A stretch of 64,000 nucleotides of DNA from Chlorops oryzae (GCA_020466095.1 CM035809.1:19632430-19696429); one strand, 5' to 3'; counted from the stretch's first letter, positions 13,101 through 25,846 are shown. The notes: generated from the letters alone by a model not told the origin. Made by a program: numbers and translations.

Positions 13101-16100
13101 GGATGTCTTTCGAGATCCACCAATTAAAATTGAATCCGGTTCGACTGCAAATCAAGAATGTCTTGAATTAACCGTTAAAATCTTAAAGATATGCGCTTAC
13201 ATTATAACATTTATATTAGTTTTAACTGGAGGGGTGATCGGTAAGGGCTGTGTATTATTTATGACATCACAAATACGTAAGGATAAGCGAATAGAATATT
13301 GCAATAAGGATTTGGTAAGTCAAAGAAACTTTTTTTTAAACACTTGTTAACAGCATTTTTTCCCATGACATCTTAATGCACTTTTCTTTTGCACATATTT
13401 TTATAGAAAATTCCCCAAATTTGTCCTTTCATTGGCATCGATCGCAAGCAAAAAAATTATTTTTTAATTTTTGGTATTAAAGTCGGTTCATTGCCCAACA
13501 AAATGAGATGTTATCTTTCAACATCTATGCATAAATGGCAAACATATAAAACAAAGAATATTACACATTTAAGCCTTATCACAAAAAAATGTTGCATACT
13601 TTAGAGATTCGGATAATGCACCCTCGAGTTTTGCTCGAAAAAGCTAGGCCAAAGTCTATAGGAAAAGTGCATTTAGAACTCCTGAATAAATAAAAATTAA
13701 TAATTTGTAAGGTTGTGTAATTAGTAGGGCAACGGAAAATACTTCAATTGAGCACCTAAAAGTATACTTCTAAATATAAGGAATAAATCCAATAGCCAGA
13801 AATCTGTTCGTTATTGAAGCTTTGTCCATTTAAGAACATCTTGAGCAAGGATTTTAGAAATTTTGTGAATCTTCTTAGAGCCTTAATGATGAGGCATGGG
13901 TACTGCTTAAAGTTATATAAATTAGTTTTTAAATAATCAAAAGCATACATCTAGGTGTTGAGTTTAAATATTTTCTTTTGCCTAAGTATTTTGATCGAGA
14001 GAAAATATTTAAATTTAAGCACCCAAAGGTAAGCTTCTTAATATTTATATTAGGGGTCTTCCCTTAAACGTGCAAAGGTTAAAAAAGCGTAAAAATGTAA
14101 AAATTTTAATACAAAATTACGTTCATTAATTTCTAAGCCTTCTTGATTAACTAGTTTTCCAGGTTTTCGAGGCAAATACACGTTTAAGGGAAGACCCCTA
14201 TTAACTTTCTCATGATGAAGGGTCTGATCTATGTCTTAACAAAGGCTTTTAAGAGCTATGAAGTCTTCTTAAGCTCCGCTAGTAGAGGCTTAGAATTATT
14301 TAAGTCCGATCTTTGAACTTTGAAATGCATACTTTTAGGTGTTTAATTTAAATATTTTCTATTACTCAAATTATAATTAAAACCATTAAATATATAAAGT
14401 AGAATTGACAACAACTTTCGAGTAACTATTAAGGTGTATTTGAGTTCGCATTTCCCTTTTTGCTTCCTTCTAGGGTCGTGACAAGACTTTTGTTGTCAAA
14501 CTGCCCGAAGAGGAACGCATAGCCTGGATATGGGCTTTAATGATCGCGTATGCGATACCGGAAATCGGTTCACTCATACGCTCGGCGCGTATTTGTTTCT
14601 TTAAGAATTTTAAAGTACCTTCAACGGGTCATTTCCTTTTCGTTGCACTCATGGAGAGTCTAAGTACCATGGGAACGGCATTGCTAATGTTCGTTGTCTT
14701 ACCGCAAATCGATGCGATACAAGGTGCTATGCTGACGAATTGCTTATGCATTATACCCGGTATGTTGGGCCTTTTTTCGCGAACATCGAAGGAGGGTAAA
14801 CGTGCCGTTAAAGTTATTATCGATTTGGCAGCGATTGCAGCACAAGTAACTGGACTTGTATTATGGCCATTATTGGAGAATCGACGTGAACTCTGGGTCA
14901 TACCAGTTGCATGTGCTATGATCTCGTGCGGTTGGTGGGAGAATTTCGTATCATCGCAGTCACCATTCCGTATGATTCGTTCGCTGGGACGTATCAAGGA
15001 GGAAATGAAATTTACACGTTATTTCAGTCATATATTCATTTCGGTTTGGAAGATCTTATTATTCCTATGCTCCGTTCTATTGATCTATTGGGTACAGGGG
15101 GAAGAGCCTGGAAATATATTCGCCATGTATAGCGATGCTTTTGGTGAGCATAAAATAACGGTTGATGAATTGGCAACTAGTCTGACTGGTACGTTACCCG
15201 ATACTTTGGATGCTGCGAATATTGATACTGTCGATATTGATGCGGCTTACAATACGGTGATCTATGTCCTGTTGTTGCAAGTTTTCGGATCATACTTTTG
15301 CTATATCTTCGGGAAATTTGCGTGCAAAATTTTAATCCAAGGATTCAGTTATGCCTTTCCAGTTAGTCTAACCATACCGATATTGGTGTCGATCCTTATC
15401 GCTGCCTGTGGTATACGGATCGATGATCCGTGTTTCTTTCACGACACGATTCCGGACTATCTATTCTTTACGAGTCCAAGGAATTTCCGTTTTAATGATT
15501 TCGTAACGCATCAAATGGCATGGGTCTGGATACTTTGGCTAGTGAGTCAAACGTGGATATCCATTCACATTTGGACACCGAAATGTGAACGTTTAGCCAC
15601 CACGGAGAAATTGTTCGTTAAGCCAATGTATTCGGCTTTGTTAATTGATCAATCCATGGCTATGAATCGACGTAGGGATGATCAGGCCGATGTCAAGACG
15701 GAGGTTGGTTTAAAAATAATTTTTTATGAACTGAGTTTATATTTAAAAAAAAAAATTTTGTTTTTATAGGACCTCTCGGAAATCGAAAAAGAGAAAGGCG
15801 ATGAGTATTATGAAACTATATCCGTACATACCGATGGCTCGGCTATGCATAACAAGCCGACGATCAAATCCTCAGATCATATAACCCGTATTTATGCCTG
15901 CGCTACAATGTGGCACGAAACGAAAGACGAAATGATCGAGTTCTTGAAGAGTATCATGAGAATGGACGAGGATCAGTGCGCACGACGTGTAGCACAGAAA
16001 TATTTACGTATTGTCGATCCGGATTACTATGAATTCGAGAGTAAGTACATTATACATACGATCTGATTACATCCTTAATAAATCATTATCCCACACCATT

Positions 16101-19100
16101 ATAGCTCACATATTCTTTGACGACGCCTTTGAAATTTCGGATCACAGCGATGATGATGTTCAGGTGAATCGTTTCGTTAAGCTTCTGGTCGCGACGATCG
16201 ATGAAGCAGCATCCGAGATCCATCAGACAACGATACGATTGCGTCCACCGAAGAAATATCCAACACCATATGGTGGCCGCTTGGTTTGGACTTTGCCCGG
16301 AAAAACAAAATTCATTGCGCATTTGAAGGATAAGGATCGTATTCGTCATCGTAAACGTTGGTCTCAAGTCATGTACATGTACTACTTACTGGGTCATCGC
16401 CTTATTGAGCTACCAATTTCGGTGGATCGTAAAGATACAATTGCAGAGAATACTTATCTTCTCACTCTGGATGGTGATATTGACTTCCAGCCGAATGCTG
16501 TAACATTACTCGTAGATTTAATGAAAAAGAATCGAAATCTGGGAGCAGCTTGCGGACGTATTCATCCCGTTGGATCTGGTCCGATGGTGTGGTATCAACT
16601 CTTCGAATACGCTATCGGTCATTGGCTGCAAAAAGCAACCGAACACATGATCGGCTGTGTACTCTGTAGTCCTGGTTGTTTCTCACTCTTCCGTGGCAAA
16701 GCTCTGATGGATGATAATGTTATGAAGAAATATACGACACGTTCGGACGAGGCACGTCATTATGTTCAATACGATCAGGGTGAAGATCGTTGGCTATGTA
16801 CACTATTGTTGCAACGCGGCTATCGTGTCGAATATTCAGCTGCCTCCGATGCCTATACTCATTGCCCTGAAGGTTTTAATGAATTCTACAATCAACGTCG
16901 CCGCTGGGTACCATCGACCATTGCCAATATTATGGATTTGCTCGGCGACTCGAAACGTACAATCAAGATCAACGATAATATCTCTCTGCTATATATTTTC
17001 TATCAAATGATGTTAATGGGTGGCACGATACTCGGTCCCGGTACGATTTTCCTTATGTTGGTTGGTGCCTTCGTTGCCGCTTTCCGGATTGACAATTGGA
17101 CATCGTTTCATTATAATATTTTTCCCATATTGACATTTATGGTTGTCTGCTTTACGTGCAAATCGAATATACAGCTCTTTGTCGCCCAGGTCCTCTCCAC
17201 AGTGTATGCCCTTATTATGATGGCTGTTATTGTCGGTACGGCATTACAATTGGGCGAGGACGGTATCGGTTCACCATCGGCAATTTTCTTAATATCTATG
17301 GTCGGGTCATTCTTTATAGCGGCTTGTCTACATCCGCAAGAGTTCTGGTGCATAACATGTGGACTGATCTATCTATTATCCATACCGTCTATGTATTTAC
17401 TGCTCATTCTATATTCCATTATCAATTTGAATGTGGTCGCATGGGGAACACGTGAAGTCGTTGCGAAAAAAACGAAAAAAGAAATGCAAGCCGAGAAGAA
17501 AGCTGCCGAAGAGGCAAAAAAACGTGTTAAGCAAAAGACAATGCTTAGCTTTCTACAGGGTAGTCTTGGCGACAATGGCGACGAGGAGGGATCTATTGAA
17601 TTTTCACTTGCCGGTCTATTCCGTTGTATGTTCTGCACGCATGGGAAACCGTCGGATGAAAAGGCACAAATGACTGCAATAGCCGAATCATTGGATACAA
17701 TTAAGACACGTTTGGATGGCCTGGAACACCATTTGGATCCGCATGGGCATCATACGAAACATGGACGCAGGCGTACAACATCAAGCGGATCAAAAGATCA
17801 TCACCTATTATCATCGGTTGCTGAGAAAACTGGCGATGATTCGGATCAGTCCGATACTGATACGTCGGCTGAGCCACGCCAGGAACGTGATTTCTTAACG
17901 AATCCCTATTGGATTGAGGATTCTGAATTGCGGAAAGGAGAAGTTGATTTCCTATCGAGCTCAGAAATTCAATTCTGGAAGGACCTTATTGATCAGTATC
18001 TCTATCCGATCGATAACGATCCCGTCGAGCAGGTAATATATTCGGGGTTTCATTTCGTTTTGTGGATGCAATTTGGAAAACGTACACCAAAAGTGCCTGA
18101 GGGAACTGCCAAGTTCTTCTAATCGATCTTGTTTTCAGCTAAGTCCCATGGTCAGACGTAGAAGCTAATGTTGAGCGAACTTTAATTTAGCTCAGAAGGG
18201 AAAAAGAGGGAAAGAGATGTTCGTACATCTCCTTCAGTCCCATAAAATCTAATGAGATGTTGGGGAAAAATTTGTTCTACATACGTCTGACCGGGAACTA
18301 AAGGAAGTTTTTTTTTTAATTCTCTAAAGGGTTAAAAAAAAGTGTGCAATTGAAAAATTTTTATTGAATTTTTTCTTTAACAAAAACTTTGCTGTGAATA
18401 TTTTAGGCTCGTATTGCTGCAGATCTCAAAGACTTGCGTGACTCATCGGTCTTTGCCTTTTTCATGATCAATGCACTTTTCGTATTGATCGTGTTCTTGT
18501 TGCAATTGAACAAAGACAATATCCACGTTAAGTGGCCATTTGGTGTACGGACGAATATAACTTATGACGAGTCCACACAAGAGGTAAACTTTTACAATGG
18601 AACTTCAGTGTGGCGTGTAAATGACCAAATTTATTTAGTTTTTTTTTTTTAATGGATCGCATTACACCAGCCTGGAGTTCCAATCCAACTGCTTTATTAA
18701 CACATTTTCTTTTTTTTTTCTTTTTTTCTATTTTTTTCAAATTTATCAAAATTATTATATCAAAAATGGAAATAAAAATGCTTTTGTGCGGTGTTGTGCT
18801 GTGCGCTGTATATGTTTATGCGTATTTCACGGAATTGCGAAAAATTATTTCTTATATAAAAATAAACGAAAAATCATAAAACGTCGCAACAACAAAAAAT
18901 TATTCTAAAAAAAACAATGCACTCCCAATTAAAACGACCATAATATGAATGTCAAAACCATAAACGAAATAAATAAAAATAAAAAAAACCAAAAACCCAG
19001 GCTCGGATTGCTTCCGATCTTATCGAATTGAGGAACAAAGCCGTCTTCGCATTTTTCATGGCCAATGCCTTATTCGTCCTGATCGTATTTCTACTTCAAT

Positions 19101-22100
19101 TAAATAAAGACAAATTGCATATTATTTGGCCATTGGGCGTTAAAACGAATATAACCTACATTGAAGAGACAGCCGAGGTTTATATGAAATTTATATATTT
19201 TTTTCAAATTCTTACCCCCTTTCAATGTTTCTTATGACCTTCTCTGAATTCCTCACATGCTCACATGATTTTACTAAATACTTGTGTATTTAATTTTTTT
19301 TTCCTACTTTTTTGATTTTTGTCATACTATAAAATTTTGATTTTTATGTAATTTTTTTTACTCCTTTTTTTATGTTTAAATGTATATTTTTTATCCTTCA
19401 CGGATCGGAGACTACACTGTAACAGTGCTGCAACTATTGTTTAATATATGTAGCTAGATTTTTTCGAGAATTTAAAAGAACTTTTGTTCGGAGAAATTTC
19501 TAATTGGTCTACATTGGAATTTCTTATGTAGGATACACACAGTCCAATCCAATGTACAACCAAGCCAGATTGGACGATAAATTGGATCGTTTGTGTCAAC
19601 GTTGGACGATCAATTTTCGGTTGATACAACGGTTGGACGAAAATCAAAACGTTTTGATTTTTTGAAGTTGGAACCCATGGTTGTCCACAGTGGGGTGTCC
19701 AGAGAAATAGTGCTTTGATAGTGCCTAAACTATCCACAGTGGTATATTGAACAATTATAAGCCATTAACCCAAAAAAATTTGGGGGGCTAGAGGAAGTTT
19801 AGAGAGTTGTGGACCAAAAACCAAAAAAATCCGAATAATTCATGGCGTCCGATTTGGATGAAATTTTGTATATGGAATAAGTGAAAAATTCTAAGAATTT
19901 TAGCACTAAAATTTTTTCAAAAAACTGGTCCTTTTTGGACCAGTTTAGAACTAGACCAAAACTAGTCTAGTTGTTTTATTGAAAAAAATTTTGGCGCCAA
20001 AATTCTAAGAATTTTTTACTTATCCTATGTATATATAAATTTTCATCCAAATCGGACGTCATGAATTTTTCGGATTTTTTTGGTTTTTCGTCCATAACTC
20101 TCTAAACTTTCTCTAGAAAATTTTTTTGGGTTAATTGTTATATATAATTGTTCAATATAACACTGTGGAAAATTTAAGCACTATCAAAGCACTCTTTCTC
20201 TGGACACGCCACTGGTTGTCCAACGTGATGGAACGTTTGTAGCGTTGTTGTATCAACTTCAGTCAGTTTTGTTCCTACGAAAGTAAGACTCGCAAATAAA
20301 TGCAATAATATAAAATTAAGTGAACTTGGATTGGACATTCTACAATTCAATGGAACCAATCAATGGATTGGACCATGTGTATCCTACATTAAACTATAAG
20401 TAAATATAGATGACAGCTCTGTCCTACAAAAAAAAAACAGTATTGTCTTCGTGACGTTTTTTACTTAATATTTCCTTCTGTACAGTGGTACCCTATTTAT
20501 CCTTCAGCTAACAAAAGCTAAACTCTACTTTTTTTGGATCCTGTACATGTGCATAAACCTTTTTAAAACGGAATCAAAATAATCCTTCAAATTCACAAAA
20601 CCCCTCTTCTCTGGTACATCGGTATCTTCATCAAAGAAAGAAAAAAAAAACAGACAAAAACGCCGAAAATATCCTTTCAGACAATCACTCAATCACATGT
20701 AAATCACCGTCAATTATACTTAAGTAAATAACACTATCTGAAGGATTGCACGATATCGTTTCATTCTGCATTTCGTCCTTTTTTGAAATCTAATTTATGT
20801 ACATTATGAGTCGCCTAAGGATTAAATTTCGATTGAATAAAACTCCGAATTAATCATTAAAGTACGGCTCCAGCAGAGCTTTAGATGTTTTTCTTCACTA
20901 TCTGTCTCTGTTCATTAGATAACGATTACAGTGTTGCATTTGAAATTTTTATGAAAAGATTAAGAGGACTTCTATCAGTCTCATGGTAAAAAAATAGAAA
21001 AATATTGAATGCATTTCTTTTAATACCAGAAAATCACATTCAACGAAGCACCCACAATCACGTCCCACCAACAACAACAACAAAATACTCCATTGGTTAA
21101 ACCCTCATGCATGTAGCATTGCAAGTTTATGTATTTAATAAATGGCCTGATTTTTCAATTATTTTTTTGCCATCTGGTTCCACGGTGCCAACACACACAC
21201 ACACACACACCATCAATCAAACCTAAAACAACAAGTTTGAACGCATCAACACACATAGCACATCAAAGAGAACACCATCAATGTCAAATAAAAATAAAAA
21301 AATCCCGGTTTTTTTGAATTCATTAACCCTTTTGTTACTACCCTTTTAATTAATAATTGCTAACCAAGAATCAAAAAAATATTACTCTTTCGACTTGAAT
21401 TCAATTTCAATTTCCACAAATAGGTGCACATTTCGAAGGAGTACCTGCAATTGGAACCCATTGGTCTGGTCTTCGTATTCTTTTTCGCATTGATTTTGGT
21501 TATTCAATTCACTGCGATGTTGTTCCATCGTTTTGGAACCCTTTCGCATATTTTGGCCTCAACTGAATTGAATTTCTTTAAGAAAAAATCTGAAGATCTT
21601 TCACAGGACGCACTTATCGATAAGGTGAGCGAGACAGTTTGAAAGCCATTGTATTTAATTCTAATGTGTCTTCTTCGAAAAAAAAAAAAAAACCAGCACG
21701 CTGTTGAAATCGTTAAGAATCTACAACGACTTCAAGGTATCGACGGTGATTACGATAATGATTCTGGCAGTGGCCCAGACCGAATTGCTCGCCGAAAAAC
21801 GATACAGAATCTTGAAAAAGCCAAGCAGCCACGTCGTCAAATCGGTACGCTCGACGTTGCATTCAAAAAGCGTTTCTTAAAACTGACAGCGGACCAAAAT
21901 AGTCCAGGTGAGATTTTTCTCGAAATAAAATCTTAGGAAATTGAAAAATAATTTATTTAATTTTCAGCAACTCCGATTTTAACACGCCGCATGACAATGC
22001 GCGCCGAAACGATTCGGGCTTTGGAAGTTCGCAAGAATTCGGTTATGGCCGAGCGTCGAAAGTCGGCAATGCAAACGCTTGGAGCTAAAAATGACTACGG

Positions 22101-22532
22101 CATAACAACTGGAGTGGTAAGAGACGAAAAATATATCCATCAATCATATTTATGAAATTTAAAAAAATAAATAATTAATGAAAATATTTCCAGATAACTA
22201 ATAACGGAGCTATCTCGAATCATCGTAGCGGACGCATTTCAAGTGCCGGCATTAGCGTCAAGGATGTCTTTAATGTTAACGGTGGCCCAGGAGAGGTCGG
22301 TCTCTTTTTATTATTTGATAATTTGAACAATTTTTAATTTAAATTTTAATTGAATTTGAAAAAAAAAAACGTATAGCAAATCTACGGCTCGAATGGAGGC
22401 GGAACCGTTAATCAAGGCTACGAGCATGTACTGGACGATGATGACGATAGAAATTCCCTAAGATTAACAACACGAAATCCTAATTCTCAAGTATCGTGGG
22501 GTAATAGTAGCAACAATACGGGCCGTTTATAG
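10192..22532 (+). CDS. kkv: Chitin synthase 1 (krotzkopf verkehrt), class A, 11 coding exons per isoform
   Basis: Membrane glycosyltransferase family 2 enzyme polymerising UDP-GlcNAc into chitin for cuticle and tracheae. Exons: 10192-10307, 13071-13314, 14474-15703, 15770-16040, 16105-18032, then either 18407-18583 or 19001-19177, then 21424-21624, 21697-21907, 21968-22116, 22194-22295 and 22377-22532. All junctions are GT-AG and phases agree, giving 1594 residues plus stop, close to the insect family length. The start codon lies in the context MSAMRHRPP. Visible motifs include CATMWHET (exon 4), the donor-site DGDID, EDRW and QRRRW (exon 5), a multi-helix membrane region and then a charged coiled-coil stretch (AEKKAAEEAKK). 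The usual SWGTRE reads AWGTRE (17439-17456). Introns carry miniature transposons. Exon 3 starts at a plain CTAG acceptor. Identity is very secure. Confidence 0.97.
11569..11791. mobile_element. GGGCAACAG-family relative in kkv intron 1
   Basis: The left end GGGCAACCGGAAATATTTCAA with CACCTGAGAGTATGCAT is mirrored on the right by GCATACTTTTAGGTGC; the right terminus is degraded (ATATCTTCCC). Confidence 0.6.
12060..12197 (+). repeat. 15-bp tandem repeat, about nine units
   Basis: Unit GCTGCTCTAACTCAG repeated head to tail with one variant (GCTACTC) and one CTCTAACTGAG interruption. The 15-bp period opens a spurious AALTQ-repeat frame. Confidence 0.93.
13726..13983 (-). mobile_element. Miniature element, GGGCAACAG family, copy 3 (in kkv intron 2)
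   Basis: Reverse orientation relative to copies 1 and 2. Ends AGGGCAACGGAAAATACTT and TATTTTCTTTTGCCT. The interior (TAAGAACATCTTGAGCAAGG, CAGAAATCTGTTCGTTATTG) is the reverse complement of copy 1. Confidence 0.88.
13995..14365. mobile_element. Diverged GGGCAACAG relative interrupted by a 148-bp element
   Basis: Outer arms GAGAAAATATTTAAATTTAAGCACCC and CATACTTTTAGGTGTTTAATTTAAATATTTTC flank an inner element at 14052-14199. Confidence 0.55.
14052..14199. mobile_element. 148-bp element with perfect 21-bp terminal inverted repeats
   Basis: Starts AGGGGTCTTCCCTTAAACGT and ends with its exact inverse. The interior has GTAAAAATTTTAATACAAAATTAC and a TTTTCGAGGCAAATA block. A diverged second copy lies at 44982-45131. 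Confidence 0.8.
18407..18583 (+). CDS. kkv: kkv alternative exon, first version (8a-like)
   Basis: A 177-nt, 59-codon cassette in phase 0 on both sides (TTTTAG acceptor, GAG/GTAAAC donor). It begins ARIAADLKDLRDSSVF, contains a transmembrane helix (FFMINALFVLIVFLLQL) and ends TYDESTQE. It is the same length as the next cassette and closely alike in protein, which identifies the mutually exclusive pair known in insect chitin synthase 1 genes. The peptide NITYDESTQE is nearly that of the Drosophila isoform as I remember it. Confidence 0.93.
19001..19177 (+). CDS. kkv: kkv alternative exon, second version (8b-like)
   Basis: A 177-nt, 59-codon cassette that starts ARIASDLIELRNKAVF, carries the same membrane helix and ends TYIEETAE. 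It lies 417 nt downstream of the first cassette. Its donor, GAG/GTTTAT, is weaker than that of the first (GTAAAC), so its use may need activation. Both cassettes are multiples of three, so including both would keep frame and would not by itself trigger nonsense-mediated decay. Exclusivity must therefore come from another mechanism. Confidence 0.92.
19527..20388. mobile_element. TTA-flanked miniature element, interrupted, in kkv intron
   Basis: Ends TGTAGGATACACACAGTCCAA and the inverse of TGTAGGATACACATGGTCCAA, flanked by TTA at 19524-19526 and 20389-20391 (PIF/Harbinger-like 3-bp duplication). The host element is about 327 bp; the remaining 535 bp are an inserted element plus its 8-bp target duplication. 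Confidence 0.85.
19688..20214. mobile_element. hAT-type non-autonomous element nested in the TTA element
   Basis: Ends CAGTGGGGTGTCCAGAGAAA and inverse CTCTGGACACGCCACTG. Exact 8-bp target duplication GTTGTCCA at 19680-19687 and 20215-20222. The interior is itself a long imperfect palindrome (CCAAATCGGACG / CGTCCGATTTGG). Confidence 0.92.
20400..21423 (+). other. kkv: Remainder of the kkv intron before exon VHISKEYLQL
   Basis: AT-rich; an (AC)9-type run near 21191-21210. Acceptor ACAAATAG ends at 21423. No gene or element end recognised. Confidence 0.7.
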
Positions 22533-25028
22533 CTTGGATAAATAATTGTATTATATTGTGTTTTCAATTACTTAATTAGTATTATGTTTACATAGCAACA
22601 TTTTGTTATCGATAAGATAACACTGGCTTACAAAAAAAGTGGACATCAGATTTTTTTTTAACTAATTCGGGTTCGCCGAACAAGAAGATGGCAGCTATTT
22701 AATTTTCCAGAGAATAGTTTTTGTGATATAGGAAAAAAATAGGTTTTTTTTATTTTGGTTAACTTTTTCATTTATTGCACAATATATCAAGAACTGTTAA
22801 TATGCCTTGTTCAAAAAAAAATAATGTAACCTTTAAAATATTATATAATTTTTCTAATCGACACATTAGTTTTTAACTACAAACCATTCAACTGCCGAAA
22901 AAATGAACATTTTTCCCCACTTATAAAACTTCATTCGTATTTTTAATAACTTGAACATTTTTAAATATTTTTCTTCTAACTTTTTATAAAGAATTCTTGT
23001 TTTAAGTATAAAGATAAATTTTGATTTTATCATAATCCATTGAGAAACAAAAGACTTATGGCGTCTCAAGCTTATGAACTTGAATTTGAATGGCTGCCAT
23101 TTTCGAGATTGGCAACCGCGGATTAATTTAAAAAAATCAGCGAAAATCCTAAATTTTGTAAACTAGTGTTATTGAAATCTCTTCGAAATCTTTCGATTTG
23201 TACATATAAGTACGCAAAAAATTTTACTTATGTCAGATGTTATTTGGGTTTTTATGTAGCATATTACAATGTTCGCGTAAAAGGAACCTAAGTTTATCAG
23301 AAAAGTTCTATACGTCCTGAAAAGTTTGCATGCCAATTTAGTTTAAGAAAATACGAATTTTTCTGGAAAATTTTGTACTGTAAATATTAAATTGAATTTC
23401 CCTACGCTATTTTCAAGGAATTTCTCAAGGGGCTCTTGCATCCTTTTATATCGTAATGCATGATACAAGAAAACAAGATAGCGCCACTTGAGAGAGGAAA
23501 CGTCACAAACTCAAAATCGCGATTCGTTGTTGTTGTTTTCCATGTGAAACCGGCTTTTTACTTTTTTGAATAGCATGGGAAACAACAACAATTTCTCGCT
23601 CAGTGACGTCACAAACTCAATTTTCGGCTTAGCAGAGCTGTAAGTGAATATTTCTTTTTTCAATTAATTTTACAATTTTTTACGTTAATTGGAATGCATT
23701 TGTCTCGTCAAAAAAAAAGGGTGCAAGAGTATCAAAATGTTTGTCTGAGAAATCGATATTAAAAGTCAATCGTCACGTCCTTTTGACAACGATGACATCA
23801 AAATCGGAATCATTACTGGAGACGAATTGGCACAGTAGAATAATTTGAATAATGTCTGGTTTTTACTAGTACATGACGATGAGAAATAGCAAAGAAATTT
23901 TTAACATCTTTTTTTCTCTTGACGAACATTTTGGTCCTACTTCTTCCTACATATCTTTTGTATTCTCCTCTAAATGGCTACTTAAAAAATACCTCCCTCC
24001 ATTTTTTAATCGTATTTAATTTTTTTTTTTTAATTGGAAATAACATTTAAGATCTTAGTTAATCGATAGTTATAAATCGATTTTTTTTCCTATCGATAAT
24101 GAGATTATTAAGGTGATAATTTACAAATTTGATCATTATCAAATTAGTATTAAGAAAATGATCATTATAACGATTAAATTTCCTAATGTGAACGCTGTAT
24201 AACATTGAGTGCATTAACCCGTTCAAAATCTTGATATGTAAACATAATATAATTTTTTTTTTTACATATAAAGAATCGCTTTCGCGAATTCTTAATACGT
24301 TTTAGACCTTTTTTGAAATTTTTTTAATACCTTTTTAAAAACATTGTGAGTCTCAAACTATGATAATAATAGAAATTAGTGATTTTCTACTGCCTTTTTA
24401 TACAGAACTTTTCACATATTTAGCTGATAAAATGAAAACAAAACGAATAGATTCATTAATTTAGTAAATAATTTTGTAAATATGTTGTTGACCTAATCGA
24501 ATACGACGAACATTCAAAGAGCTAATCACACTGCCCGTAGTGAACAACTTTCAGTAGAGCTTCAAAATTGATAGCCCAATGTGAACTCGAATATTATATG
24601 TTGTCTCCCGCTTATTTTGAATATTAATATACAATATTTAAATTATATTTAAGCGTAGAAAATAAATATAGATATAAAAAAAAGAAAAAGAAAAACAATT
24701 GTTGTTACTGACATTTTCATGTATATTAGTCATTAATCAGCAATGCCAGTCTTTAAACGAACAAAATACTCATTAAATGCACAAATGCTTTTAGAAATAT
24801 GAGAGAATATATTTTTAATATGATAGTATTTTCAATTTATAATGTGTGTAAATAAATAAAAAATAAAAAAACACGAGAGCAAAGAATTGAATGCATTGAT
24901 CCAGTTTTTCTCATTATTTTCTAGTTTTCGCCAGCCTTTGAGGACCCTGGGTGGTAAACAGTGATATACTTAGATACTAAAGTTAAATGTTATCACGGAC
25001 CAATCTATCTTCATCCAGAGAGTAGATA
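22533..25028 (+). other. kkv 3' UTR and downstream sequence
   Basis: No gene recognised. Several AATAAA strings occur (for example near 24658 and 24851) and any could end kkv transcripts. 23485-23630 holds an imperfect inverted pair around GTCACAAACTC and AACAACAACAA. Confidence 0.5.
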
Positions 25029-25075
25029 CAGTGAACCCCTGGTAATCCGGCCCCTGACTAATGCGGCACCCACTG
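25029..25075. mobile_element. Deleted pogo-like element remnant: two ends back to back
   Basis: CAGTGAACCCCTGGTAATCCGG at the left and GCGGCACCCACTG at the right, flanked by TA on both sides. About 47 bp, essentially only terminal sequence. Confidence 0.55.
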
Positions 25076-25099
25076 TAATCAGATATGACTTTTTTCATG

Positions 25100-25320
25100 G
25101 GGTGTCACGAAAATCGACTCGATATTGAAAGATATCGAAAGGATACAGCCGACTGCGGCCCCCTGAAAGGGATTTTAAACTTTTTTGATTTTTAGATAGG
25201 TACTGCCCTGCTAAAAAACACTGTAGAACCCGATTTTTAGGATCCTTTTGCCCAGTGTCCTTGAAATATCTTTGAAAATTCCTCTCTATAAAACCATTTC
25301 TCAAAAATTTATATCTCAAA
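25100..25320 (-). repeat. Dispersed repeat, inverted copy of 8150-8345
   Basis: Reverse complement contains AAGGACACTGGGCAAAAGG, ATCCTAAAAATCGGGTTCTA and TTTAAAATCCCTTTC in the same order as the copy at 8.2 kb. Confidence 0.75.
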
Positions 25321-25846
25321 AAATTATTCAGATAGAAAGATAAAACAAATCGCGGCTGATGGGTAATAAGCAGAGGTGACCACCACTACAAGGCCGTTTT
25401 CATTATGCGCAATAGTAGTGGTACAACAAAGCCATAAAATTAGAAAATCGAGAGAATAACAAAGCGACAAGCGTCATAGATCCCACCTCGACAATAGTCT
25501 GTAGCATACTGAGCTCTCAACGCACTCTAACTGAGGCAAAACTAAAAATTATACGAAAAAAGTTTTAAAAATTAAAACAGAGCGACACATGTCTTGCCTC
25601 TGCAAAGTTTGTCATAGCACTGATTTGAAAAATTGACGTGACTTCGTTTTTTTGCTCGCTTCGGTTGTTCGCTTCGCTTCTCGAATACAAGTGGCATTTT
25701 GCTTTAATTGCGACCTCGTTTTATACTTTTTCATCTCTCGCTCACAGTTTCTATACGTGTGCAAAAATGTTCTCTTTTACGCTATTTTACCCCTGGACCT
25801 TACCCTTTGTGCACCTCTGGTAATAAGTGAAAGGAATCTAAAAAAA

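Noticed and set aside
14629..14997. 122-codon antisense frame in kkv
   Set aside because: Shadow of a highly conserved coding exon on the other strand.
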